Source of the DNA: Planctomycetota bacterium
GTDB taxonomy: Bacteria > Planctomycetota > MHYJ01 > JACPRB01
Assembly (NCBI GenBank): GCA_035574235.1
Contig: DATLZA010000185.1
Location: 1 to 44,886, forward strand
Reading direction: 5' to 3'
Length of the DNA stretch: 44,886 bases
The notes under the pieces were generated by a model. The model saw only the letters and a program-made list of their open reading frames with translations. It searched no databases and was not told the DNA's origin. The translations under genes and the position numbers were made by a program. Positions 32,233 through 40,763 of the stretch are shown one piece after another. How positions within the stretch are numbered: the first letter of the stretch is position 1; every line of letters starts with the position of its first letter.

Positions 32233-34392
32233 ATGCGCATGACCCTTCGGGCCGTGGTGGCCGTTTTTTTTCTGTCGTCCGTCCCCCTCGCGCAGGACGG
32301 TGAGGCTCCCGAGCAGCGGGCTCCCGGCGGCAAGGGAGCCACCATGGACTACGGCTCTTTTCTTTCCTCGACCGTCAGCCGCGTGAAGTACCGCACGGAC
32401 GAGGACCTTCTTTCGTACAAAGGAATCTCCATCCGGGTGGGGCCGCAGGCCACGATGTGTTTCGATTCGGATCTCCTGCGCTGGGCGGGCGGCTGGACGG
32501 GGGGATTTCTGGACCTCTCGAATACGCACCTTGTCAGCTACAAGGGCAGCCTTCCGACGACGCTCGAGGGCACGTTGCGGTTCACCACGCCCCGGGGTCC
32601 GGGCTGGGCGGTGGGGGACGATTTCGCCGATCCCCGGCCGCATCCCTACGGGCCGCTGCCGGAGGAGCGGGGACGCTACGTGGGACTCTACCGGCACGGA
32701 GAGCGCGTCGTCCTTTCGTACGTGGTGAGCGGCTGTCCGGTCCTGGAGCTGCCCGGTTTCACGGGAGAGGGATTCACGAGGACGATCCGGCTGGGGCCTT
32801 CCCGGGAGACGCTGACCCTTCGGGTGGCGGAGGGACAGGTTCCGGTCGGTCTGATCGGCGCGCCCGAGGGGGCCGCGGTCGTGACGACCGGCGCCGAGGT
32901 GCGCGTGCGGATCCCGCCGCGTTCGTCTCCGGCGCTCTTTACGGTCGTGATCGGCGGCTCCCAGGCCGGGCCGCCGGAGGATCCCGCGCCGCTGTGCTCG
33001 GGCGGTCCGGCCCGGTGGGGCGAACCTCAGGTCACCCGCGGGGCGCTCGGGGCGGGACCGGGCCCGTACGTGGTGGACACGCTCGTGCTGCCCGACTCCA
33101 ATCCGTGGAAATCCTGGCTCCGCCTGACGGGGCTGGATTTCTTCTCCGACGGCCGCGCCGCCTTCTGCACGTGGAACGGAGACGTCTGGACGGTCGAGGG
33201 CATCGACGACAGGCTGGAGCGCCTGACGTACCGGAGGTTCGCCGCGGGCCTCTATGAGCCGCTGGGGCTCAAGATCGTCGGGGACCAGGTGTACGTTCTC
33301 GGTCGTGACCGCATCACGCGGCTTCGGGATCTCAACGGCGACGGAGAGGCCGACTTTTACGAGAATTTCCACGACGCCCTGACGACCATGGCGAACTATC
33401 ACGCGTTCGCCTTCGAGCTTCACACGGATTCCCAGGGAAACTTCTACTACGCCGTGGACGGGCACCGCGTGGACCCCTCGGTGCCTCTTCATGGGTGCAT
33501 CGTGAAGGTATCGCCGGACGGCCGGCGGCACGAGGTCGTCGCCACGGGATTGCGCGCCCCGAACGGTCTGAGCCTCGGACCGGGCGACGAGATCACCTGC
33601 AGCGACCAGGAAGGGCACTGGATCCCCACGAGCCGCCTCAACTGGGTGCGTCCCGGAGGCTTCTACGGGTATGTGCCTCATTCGGGACGCAAGGATCCGC
33701 CGGCGTCCTACGATCCGCCGCTCTGCTGGATTCCTCACGGCGTGGACAATTCCAGCGGCGGCCAGGTGTGGGTGACGAGCGACCGCTGGGGTCCGCTCTC
33801 GGGGGCGCTTCTTCACACGTCTTACGGGAAGGCGTCGCTCTTTCTGGTTCCCTTCCAGCGCGCCGGGGACGTCGTTCAGGGCGGCGTAGTCCGGTTTCCG
33901 CTCGCCTTCGCCAGCGGGATTATGCGCGGGCGCTTCCATCCGAAGGACGGGCAGCTCTATCTGGCGGGATTGCGCGGCTGGCAGACGACGGGGCTGCGGG
34001 ACGGGTGTCTCCAGAGGGTCCGGTACACGGGCCGCCCGGTTCACATGGTGACGGGTCTCAAGGTCACGCGGGACGGCCTGGACCTGACGTTTCCCCACCC
34101 CTTGGACCCCGAGACGGCGGCCAGCGCGGATTCCTGGGCCGCGCAGATGTGGAATTACCGGTGGTCTGAGAAATACGGTTCGCCCGAGTTTTCCGTGGCC
34201 GATCCCGCCCGCCAGGGTCGGGATCCGGTCGAGATCCGGTCCGCGCGGCTTGCTCCGGATGGGCGGACGGTGTCGCTGGCGATTCCGGGAATCCGGCCGG
34301 TAATGCAGATGCTCGTTCGCGGTCGGGTCCGGGCGGCCGACGGCGCGGCGGTGCCCGTGGAGCTTTATCTGACGATCCACCGGGTGCCGTAG
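32233..34392 (+). CDS. Exported DUF6797-like propeller protein
   Basis: A 719-residue exported protein with a signal peptide (about 1-20). The N-terminal 'MDYGSFLSSTV', 'YKGISIRVGPQATMCFDSDLLRWAGGW' and 'GGFLDLS' region matches what I know as DUF6797. A beta-propeller with 'DFFSDGRAAFCTWNGDVW', 'GLYEPLGLKIVGDQVYVL' and 'LNGDGEADF' (calcium-loop-like) follows (about 285-600). The C-terminal part is beta-rich. Relatives in Planctomycetota and Verrucomicrobiota are usually joined to a cytochrome c domain; none (no CXXCH) is present here, so it would need a partner for electron transfer or has a non-redox role. Sits between the SGNH esterase and the sugar dehydrogenase. Confidence 0.75.
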   Translation: MRMTLRAVVAVFFLSSVPLAQDGEAPEQRAPGGKGATMDYGSFLSSTVSRVKYRTDEDLLSYKGISIRVGPQATMCFDSDLLRWAGGWTGGFLDLSNTHLVSYKGSLPTTLEGTLRFTTPRGPGWAVGDDFADPRPHPYGPLPEERGRYVGLYRHGERVVLSYVVSGCPVLELPGFTGEGFTRTIRLGPSRETLTLRVAEGQVPVGLIGAPEGAAVVTTGAEVRVRIPPRSSPALFTVVIGGSQAGPPEDPAPLCSGGPARWGEPQVTRGALGAGPGPYVVDTLVLPDSNPWKSWLRLTGLDFFSDGRAAFCTWNGDVWTVEGIDDRLERLTYRRFAAGLYEPLGLKIVGDQVYVLGRDRITRLRDLNGDGEADFYENFHDALTTMANYHAFAFELHTDSQGNFYYAVDGHRVDPSVPLHGCIVKVSPDGRRHEVVATGLRAPNGLSLGPGDEITCSDQEGHWIPTSRLNWVRPGGFYGYVPHSGRKDPPASYDPPLCWIPHGVDNSSGGQVWVTSDRWGPLSGALLHTSYGKASLFLVPFQRAGDVVQGGVVRFPLAFASGIMRGRFHPKDGQLYLAGLRGWQTTGLRDGCLQRVRYTGRPVHMVTGLKVTRDGLDLTFPHPLDPETAASADSWAAQMWNYRWSEKYGSPEFSVADPARQGRDPVEIRSARLAPDGRTVSLAIPGIRPVMQMLVRGRVRAADGAAVPVELYLTIHRVP

Positions 34393-34421
34393 GGGAAAGG
34401 CCGCCTCGCGCGTATTCCTCT

Positions 34422-34451
34422 TTGGATCTGCTCCCGTTTCGCGGTTAAAAT
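34422..34451 (+). promoter_or_regulatory. Promoter of the sugar dehydrogenase gene
   Basis: TTGGAT (34422-34427) and TAAAAT (34446-34451) are 18 bases apart. Transcription should begin near 34458, giving a 43-base leader that contains the strong AAGGAGG ribosome site before the GTG at 34501. Confidence 0.6.
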
Positions 34452-34500
34452 AGGGCTCCGCGACGGGGAAGGGGCGAGCGATGCGGACAAGGAGGGAGCC

Positions 34501-36369
34501 GTGCGTAAGGACCGCCTCATCCTCGTTTCGACGGCGCTTTTCCTCACCCCTTTAGGCGCTTTCGCGGCGACCCGACCGGGCGACCCGGAGGACCCCAACT
34601 TCGCCGAGTCCGTTTATGCAACGGGTCTGAGCGGTATCACGAGCCTGGCCTGGGCCTCCGATGGATCGAACACGCTTTTCGTGGCCGTGCGCACAGGGAC
34701 CGTCCGCGTTCTCCGGAACGGAAGCCTTCAGGCGACGGCGTTCGCCACCGTGAGCCCCGTCTACACGGGACACAGCGAGACGGGCGTGATCGGCCTGGCC
34801 TTGGATCCCGACTACGCATCCAACCGGTATGTTTACGTGTTCGTTACGGAATCCGCTTCCGTTCAGAAGATCTATCGCTACACGGCGGGGACGGACGCTT
34901 CGGGAAACCTGGTCGGGAGCGGCAAGACCCAGATCGGTCCCGATCTGCCCTGCGAGGGCGTCAATCACGACGGAGGCGGCCTCGCCTTCGGCCCGGACGG
35001 ACATCTTTACTTCGGTGTGGGGAACCTGGGCAACGATAATAATATCGGCGGCAACGGAACATCGACGGAACGGACTTCGTTGGGGTCGAAGATCGGATGC
35101 ATGACCTCCTCGGGCGCAGCCGTGGCGAGCAACCCGTGGTACAACGCTTCGGACGGAATCACCGCGACGGATTATGTCTTCGCCCAGGGGATGCGCAATC
35201 CCTTCGGACTGCGTTTCCATCCGACGACGGGGGCCCTTTGGGTGTTCATGGTCGGAGATGACTATGAGCAGATCTTTCTGGTCCCCCGGGGAGGAAACGC
35301 CGGTTGGCCCACGGAGAACAACACGAGCGCGTCGAATGGGCTTCTGATCCCGAAACTGGCGTATCCGACCAGGAACTCGCCGTTCGGCCGGTGCATCACG
35401 CGCGGCGTTTTCTACGACGGCACGGCCTTTCCGGCTTCCTATCGAGGCAACCTGTTCTTCGTGGACTACGTGTCCGGGAAGGTCATGCGTTCGGTCCTGA
35501 ATTCGTCCGGCGACGCGATCACGAGCACGGAAGTATTCGTCAGCGGAAACAGCCAGCTGGTGGATATCGTGGTGGGTCCGGACGGGGCGCTCTACTACGC
35601 CGGCCATGGGGGTACCGTCTACCGCCTGAGCTATACAGGGGTCCCTGCGCTCGGTCTGACGCTTTCCGCCACCGAGCTTCTGATCGATGAAGGCGGCTCG
35701 GGAACGTTCACCGTATCGCTGTCCGCGGCGCCGACGTCGAACGTGACCGTCTTCGTGGAACAGTCGGCAGGCCCGGAAACGCTTACGATCAATCCCTCCG
35801 TGCTTCAGTTTACTCCGGGAAACTGGAACTCGCCGCAGACGGTAACCGTTTCCGCCGGGCAAGACTCCGACGCCGTCACCGAAGGAGCGCGGGTGAGCTG
35901 TTCCGCCGCAGGGCTTCCCGGGCGGCACGTCGTCGTTACCGTGCGCGACGACGACGCCGCTTCCGGGGCTCCTCGCGCGCGCCTCCGCATGCCCGAGGCG
36001 GGGGCCCGCGTGTCCGGGCCGAACGCGGAGTTTTTCGGAGACGGAGAAGATCCCCAGGGCGTGGGGACTCTGGAGCGCGCGGAGTTTTACATCGACGGGA
36101 CGCTCGCCTTTACGGATTCGGCGGCCGGGGGACATTATCACTTCGGAGGGGGCCACAATCTCTGGGATACCCGCGGTCTGTCCAACGGGGTCCATATCCT
36201 GCGCCTGACCGTGTACGACTCGGGCGGGCTGAGCGGGAGCCACGAGATCGAAGTCGACGTTTTCAATCCGGTCGACGATGGAGACGGCGGCGGCGGGTGC
36301 GGAGCGCTCGGGATCGAGCCGGTCCTGGCCGCGCTCGCCCTCCGGGCCCTCTTGCGGCGGCGCGGATGA
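34501..36369 (+). CDS. PQQ-dependent sugar (glucose/sorbosone-type) dehydrogenase with C-terminal sorting tail
   Basis: A 622-residue secreted protein. A signal peptide (1-22) precedes a six-bladed glucose/sorbosone dehydrogenase propeller (about 30-380). 'HSETGVIGLALDPDY', 'NHDGGGLAFGPDGHLYFGVG' and 'AQGMRNPFGLRFHP' match the family, and the catalytic-type His is in 'VNHDGG'. Next comes a Calx-beta-like domain (about 385-485, 'SGTFTVSLSAAP' and 'VTVSAGQDSD') and an Ig-like domain (about 490-590). The C-terminus has GGGGCG (596-601), a hydrophobic stretch and RRR, the layout of CTERM-type protein-sorting signals. The GTG start follows AAGGAGG. Most likely oxidises a sugar outside the cytoplasm and is processed to the cell surface. 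Confidence 0.88.
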   Translation: MRKDRLILVSTALFLTPLGAFAATRPGDPEDPNFAESVYATGLSGITSLAWASDGSNTLFVAVRTGTVRVLRNGSLQATAFATVSPVYTGHSETGVIGLALDPDYASNRYVYVFVTESASVQKIYRYTAGTDASGNLVGSGKTQIGPDLPCEGVNHDGGGLAFGPDGHLYFGVGNLGNDNNIGGNGTSTERTSLGSKIGCMTSSGAAVASNPWYNASDGITATDYVFAQGMRNPFGLRFHPTTGALWVFMVGDDYEQIFLVPRGGNAGWPTENNTSASNGLLIPKLAYPTRNSPFGRCITRGVFYDGTAFPASYRGNLFFVDYVSGKVMRSVLNSSGDAITSTEVFVSGNSQLVDIVVGPDGALYYAGHGGTVYRLSYTGVPALGLTLSATELLIDEGGSGTFTVSLSAAPTSNVTVFVEQSAGPETLTINPSVLQFTPGNWNSPQTVTVSAGQDSDAVTEGARVSCSAAGLPGRHVVVTVRDDDAASGAPRARLRMPEAGARVSGPNAEFFGDGEDPQGVGTLERAEFYIDGTLAFTDSAAGGHYHFGGGHNLWDTRGLSNGVHILRLTVYDSGGLSGSHEIEVDVFNPVDDGDGGGGCGALGIEPVLAALALRALLRRRG

Positions 36370-36431
36370 CGCCGTCCCCGCAGGCCGCGAAGGAGCGTAC
36401 ATAGAGAGGGGGAAACCCCGCTCGGGACTCG

Positions 36432-39400
36432 ATGATGATCCTGGTCTGGGTGTCGCTGGGTGTGGCGGCGCTGCAGGGCGGCCCGGAGGGGCCTCCTCTT
36501 CAGGTGCCGGACGGGTTCGTCGTCGAGCGCGCGGCGGGGCCGCCCCTCGTCGAGCGCCCCATGCTCGCCTGCTTCGACGAGACCGGCCGCCTCTTCGTGG
36601 CCGATTCCGCCGGCGTCAACCACAAGGGGGACATTCTTCTCAAGAATCCCCCGCACGTGATCCGCCTCCTCGAGGACACCGACGGCGACGGACGGTTCGA
36701 CACGAGCCGCGTCTTCGCCGACCGGATGGTCTTCCCCCAGGGACTCGCCTGGTACCGCGGAGCGCTCTACGTCCCCTCGCCGCCGTCGCTGTGGAAACTG
36801 GAGGATACCGACGGGGACGGGGTGTGCGATCGGCGCACGGAGCTTCTGACGGGTTTCGCCGTGACGGGGGTGGCCGACGACGTTCACGGCGCCTGCGTCG
36901 GGCCGGACGGCCGGATTTATTTTCTACCGGGCCGCATGGCGCACGATCTGCGGCTTCCGGACGGAACCCGCGTGCGCAAGGCCGTCGGGCCGTGGCTCAT
37001 GCGGTGCCGCCCGGACGGGACGGAGCTCGAATTCGTCTGCGGCGCCGTGGGAAATCCCGTGGAAGTCGACTGGCTTCCGGAAGGGGACTTCTTCATCTCC
37101 GGAACCTTCTGGGCCCCCGACTCCTTCGGGGGCGGCCTGAGGGACGCGGTCATTCACGGCGTGGAGGGAGGCGAGTGGCCGGTGCGCGACCGGACGTACA
37201 CGGACCGCGTCCGCACGGGGGATCTTCTTCCGGTCCTTGTCCCCATGACCGCCACCGCTCCGGCGGGGCTCCGGGTCGCCCGCGCCGAAGGGCCTTTCCA
37301 GGGGAACCTCTTCTGCGCGTACTTCAACACGCACCGGGTCCAGCGGCATGTCCTCGAACGCGAGGGAGCCACCTTCCGGGCGCGCACCGAGGAGTTCGTC
37401 CGCTCGGATCATCCGGACTTTCATCCCACGGACGTTCTGGAGGACGCGGACGGAAGCCTTCTCGTCGTGGATACGGGCGGCTGGTTCCGCATCGGATGTC
37501 CGACCTCTCAGATCGCCAAGCCGGACGTCCTGGGGGCGATCTACCGCGTGCGCCGCCGGGATGCGCCGCGCCTGGCGGATCCGAGGGGACTCACGCTCGA
37601 CTGGAGCCGCCCCGAGGAGCATCTGGACGACCCCCGGTGGGCGGTGCGGGAGCGGGCGGTGGACCGGGCGGCGGCGCGGGGTGCGGCGGCTCTCGAGCGG
37701 ATCGCCGGGAGCGCGTCGGTTCGCGCGCGGCTCGGAATCGTGTGGGCGCTTTGCCGCCTGGACGAGCCGGCGGCGCGTGCGGCGGTACGGAGGCTTCTCT
37801 CCGACCCGGACGCGCGGGTGCGCCAGGCGGCCGCCGCGGCGGCGGGACTGCACCGGGACGGCGAAGCCGTCGGGCGCCTGATCGAGATGCTGGGATCGGA
37901 CGCTCCTCCCGTGCGTCGCGAGGCGGCCGGCGCTCTCGGCAGGATCGGCGACCGGCGGGCGGCGGGGCCTCTGATCGAAGGGTTGCGGGGCGGTCCGGAT
38001 CGTTATCTCGAGCACGCGGTTCTGTACGCCCTCATCCGGCTGGGGGATCGGGAGGGGGCGACCCGCGCGCTGGGCGATCCGGATCCGGAGGTGCGCCGCG
38101 GGGCGCTCATCGCGCTCGATCAGATGGGAGGCGAGGGGCTGACGCCGGAGCGCGTCGTGGCGCTTCTTGATCCCGTCGCGCCCTCGCTCCGGCAGGCGGC
38201 GTTCCGCGTGATCGTCTCGCGTCCGGCGTGGGCGGGACAGGTGCGGGCGCTGGCGGAGCGCTGGTTCCGCGACCCGGCGGGGGAACCGGGGCGGCCGGAG
38301 ATGGTGCAGGGGCTCGTGGCGGCCTTCGCGGCCGACGCGGGCATGCAGGACGCCGTGGCGCGGGCGCTGCGCGAACCTTCGCTTTCGGCGCCGGCGCGGG
38401 CGGTTCTGCTGGAAGCCATGCTGCGGGCTTCGCCCGAGCGCTTTCCGGCCACGTGGGTGGCGGAGGCCCGCTGGAGCCTGGAGCATCCGGACGAAGGGGT
38501 GGCCCGCCGGGCCGTGGCGATTCTGAAGGCCGCCGGCGCGCCGGACTTCGACGAGGCGCTTCTGGCCCTGGCTCGGGATGAGCGGCGTTCGGCGGAGCTG
38601 CGGGTGGAGGCGCTGGGGGCGGCGGCGCCGCGTCTGGGGCGTCTGGAAGGGGCGCTCTTCGCGCTGCTGGTATCCTGCCTGGAAGCCGACCGCCCGCCGC
38701 TTCTGCGCCTGGCGGCGGCGGAGACGCTGGGGCGGGCGCCCCTGGACGATCGCCAGCTGGAGCGCCTGGCCCTCCGGGCGGAAAACGCGGGGCCGCTCGA
38801 CCTTCCGCGCTGGCTGCCCGCTTTCGAACGCTCGCAGAACGCCGGGGTCGGCCGCAAGCTTCTCGAGGCCCTGGCCCGGTCGCCCGCGCTCGAGAGCGTC
38901 CCGGCCGATCTTCTGCGCCGCGCGATCCGCCGGTTTCCGCCCGAGGTGGCCGCGGCGGCCCAGCCGATGCTCCAGCGGCTGGAGGCCGGCGAGGGCGGCG
39001 CCAAGGCGCGCCTCGACGAACTTCAGGACGTTCTTTCGGGAGGCGATCCGGCGCGGGGCCGCGAGGTTTTCCTCGGGCGCAAAGCCGGTTGCACGGCGTG
39101 TCACGCCGTGGCGGGCCAGGGGGGCCGCGTGGGGCCGGACCTTTCCCGGATCGGCGCGATCCGTTCGCCGAGGGATCTGCTCGAGGCGATCGTCTTTCCG
39201 AGCGCCAGCTTCGCGCGCGGCTACGAGCCGTTCGTCCTTCGGACGCGGGACGGCGCGGTGCTGGACGGCCTCGTCGTCCGCGAGACACCCGACGCCGTCT
39301 ATCTCTTCACGGCCGACCGGACGGAACGAAGGATCCCGCGCGCCTCCATCGAGGATCTGCGCCAGAGCCGGATCTCGATCATGCCCCAGGGACTGGACCG

Positions 39401-39458
39401 CCAGCTCCGCCGCGAAGAGCTCCGGGACCTCGTGGCGTTTCTCGCGTCCCTGAAATGA
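36432..39458 (+). CDS. PVC-type propeller/HEAT/cytochrome c dehydrogenase-like protein
   Basis: A 1008-residue exported protein. After a short hydrophobic N-terminus, the membrane-bound dehydrogenase-type propeller (about 20-375) contains two calcium-loop repeats, 'DTDGDGRFD' and 'DTDGDGVCD', 'FVVERAAGPPLVERPMLACFDETGRLFVAD' (split over strands) and 'VLGAIYRV'. A long stretch of HEAT-type helical repeats follows (about 400-870). The C-terminus is a class I cytochrome c with CTACH (887-891), 'GPDLSRIG' and 'ISIMPQGLD' with the axial-type Met. This is the PVC 'heme-binding CXXCH protein' type, thought to oxidise sugars or other alcohols in the periplasm. It converges with the DUF1080 gene 12 bases away. 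Confidence 0.92.
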   Translation: MMILVWVSLGVAALQGGPEGPPLQVPDGFVVERAAGPPLVERPMLACFDETGRLFVADSAGVNHKGDILLKNPPHVIRLLEDTDGDGRFDTSRVFADRMVFPQGLAWYRGALYVPSPPSLWKLEDTDGDGVCDRRTELLTGFAVTGVADDVHGACVGPDGRIYFLPGRMAHDLRLPDGTRVRKAVGPWLMRCRPDGTELEFVCGAVGNPVEVDWLPEGDFFISGTFWAPDSFGGGLRDAVIHGVEGGEWPVRDRTYTDRVRTGDLLPVLVPMTATAPAGLRVARAEGPFQGNLFCAYFNTHRVQRHVLEREGATFRARTEEFVRSDHPDFHPTDVLEDADGSLLVVDTGGWFRIGCPTSQIAKPDVLGAIYRVRRRDAPRLADPRGLTLDWSRPEEHLDDPRWAVRERAVDRAAARGAAALERIAGSASVRARLGIVWALCRLDEPAARAAVRRLLSDPDARVRQAAAAAAGLHRDGEAVGRLIEMLGSDAPPVRREAAGALGRIGDRRAAGPLIEGLRGGPDRYLEHAVLYALIRLGDREGATRALGDPDPEVRRGALIALDQMGGEGLTPERVVALLDPVAPSLRQAAFRVIVSRPAWAGQVRALAERWFRDPAGEPGRPEMVQGLVAAFAADAGMQDAVARALREPSLSAPARAVLLEAMLRASPERFPATWVAEARWSLEHPDEGVARRAVAILKAAGAPDFDEALLALARDERRSAELRVEALGAAAPRLGRLEGALFALLVSCLEADRPPLLRLAAAETLGRAPLDDRQLERLALRAENAGPLDLPRWLPAFERSQNAGVGRKLLEALARSPALESVPADLLRRAIRRFPPEVAAAAQPMLQRLEAGEGGAKARLDELQDVLSGGDPARGREVFLGRKAGCTACHAVAGQGGRVGPDLSRIGAIRSPRDLLEAIVFPSASFARGYEPFVLRTRDGAVLDGLVVRETPDAVYLFTADRTERRIPRASIEDLRQSRISIMPQGLDRQLRREELRDLVAFLASLK

Positions 39459-39470
39459 GCGCTCCGGACG

Positions 39471-40763
39471 TCAGGGGAGTTCCTTGAGGTAGAGATTGGC
39501 GAACTGGATCGGATCGCCGTGGTTCTGAAGGGCGATCGGTCCCCGCGGTTTCACCCCCGGCAGGAGCGCGTTTTCGATCACGGTTTTGCCGTTCAGGACC
39601 ACGGTCAGGCGGTCCCCCTTCATCGTGATCACGAAGCGGTTCCATTGACCGGGAGGATGGTCCGCCCGCACCTTGGGCGTCACGCCCGCCCGCACTTCGG
39701 GGGGCATGCTTTTGTCGGTCCGGTAGCCGTAGACTTCGCCCGAGCCCACCGGCCAGCACCAGATGTTGACCTGGCTCTTGGAGCTTCCCCGGAGGTAGAT
39801 GCCGCTGTCGCCCGCGTCCGGGACCTTGATCTTCCGGCCGGAGTCGCTGCCGTCGGGAAGCACCTCCGGAAGTTCCTTCTCGACGGGCTTCCGGGTGAAC
39901 CGCCAGTCGGCGATCAGGATGAAGTCTCCATATTCCTTCTCCGACCAGAGGTCCTTGCCCTTTCCGTCGAAGTCCAGAATCCAATCCTTGGGCACCCAGT
40001 GGCCTTCGTTGGCGGGGTCTTTCTTCCACCCGGAAAGATCCACGCCCGTGTAAAGCGAACGGAATCCCTCGTCCGCCTCGGCCACCAGGTCGGCGGGCGG
40101 ATTCGAGGAGGGAAGCTCCTTGATGCGGATGTTGCGGAAGTGGACTTCCGAACCCTCGGATTCGAGGCAGATGTACCCCTTTCTCGGGTTGCAGTTCGTG
40201 CCTCCCGAGACTTCCTTGCCGTTAACCTCGAGCTTGACGGCGCCGTCCTTGGCGATGACCCGGTAGTGGTTCCACTCCCCGGCGGGCTTTACCCGTTTCT
40301 CGCTCGGCAGGCAGCGCATCCACCCCTTGGGGTGCGGCCGGTCGGGGACGAACGTGGCGCCCTGAATGGCGAAGACGTCCCCGTGGCGCGTGTAGAGCCC
40401 CTCCGGATGATCCCCGAGCATGATCTGGATCTCGATCGACTTCGTGAAGGGCTGGCCGCGCACGGGGAGCGCCGAACTGTGGACGAAAAGACCGGCGTTT
40501 CCGCCCTCGTGGAGGTGCTTCCACTCCAGCTCCAGGATGTAGTTCTCGTACATCCGCTCCGTCCGGAGCACCCCCGTGGGCTTTCCGGAACAGACGATGA
40601 CGCCGTCTTCGACCTTCCATGTGGACGGGGCGCCGTTGACGTTGACCCAGCCGGAGAGGTCCTTGCCGTTGAAGAGCGGGACGAAGCCGTCGTCCTGCGC
40701 CGCGGGGACTCCGGGGGCGGCACAGGCGGCCAGGAGCAGTCCGAACCATGCGGTCGGTTTCAT
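39471..40763 (-). CDS. Tandem DUF1080 (3-keto-disaccharide hydrolase-like) lipoprotein
   Basis: A 430-residue exported protein with two DUF1080 (concanavalin-like) domains: about 25-215 ('FVPLFNGKDLSGWVNV') and about 230-430 ('FRSLYTGVDLSGWKKD'). Both keep the family strands 'YENYILELEWKH' and 'YGDFILIADWRF', and each has a lectin-like carbohydrate face. DUF1080 members in Bacteroides have been linked to cleavage of 3-keto-glycosides. The N-terminus includes the lipobox LAAC at about 11-14, so it may be a lipoprotein. The ATG overlaps the stop of the upstream giant gene (ATGA), with an AAGGAG site inside it, so the two proteins are made together. Confidence 0.9.
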   Translation of the reverse strand: MKPTAWFGLLLAACAAPGVPAAQDDGFVPLFNGKDLSGWVNVNGAPSTWKVEDGVIVCSGKPTGVLRTERMYENYILELEWKHLHEGGNAGLFVHSSALPVRGQPFTKSIEIQIMLGDHPEGLYTRHGDVFAIQGATFVPDRPHPKGWMRCLPSEKRVKPAGEWNHYRVIAKDGAVKLEVNGKEVSGGTNCNPRKGYICLESEGSEVHFRNIRIKELPSSNPPADLVAEADEGFRSLYTGVDLSGWKKDPANEGHWVPKDWILDFDGKGKDLWSEKEYGDFILIADWRFTRKPVEKELPEVLPDGSDSGRKIKVPDAGDSGIYLRGSSKSQVNIWCWPVGSGEVYGYRTDKSMPPEVRAGVTPKVRADHPPGQWNRFVITMKGDRLTVVLNGKTVIENALLPGVKPRGPIALQNHGDPIQFANLYLKELP

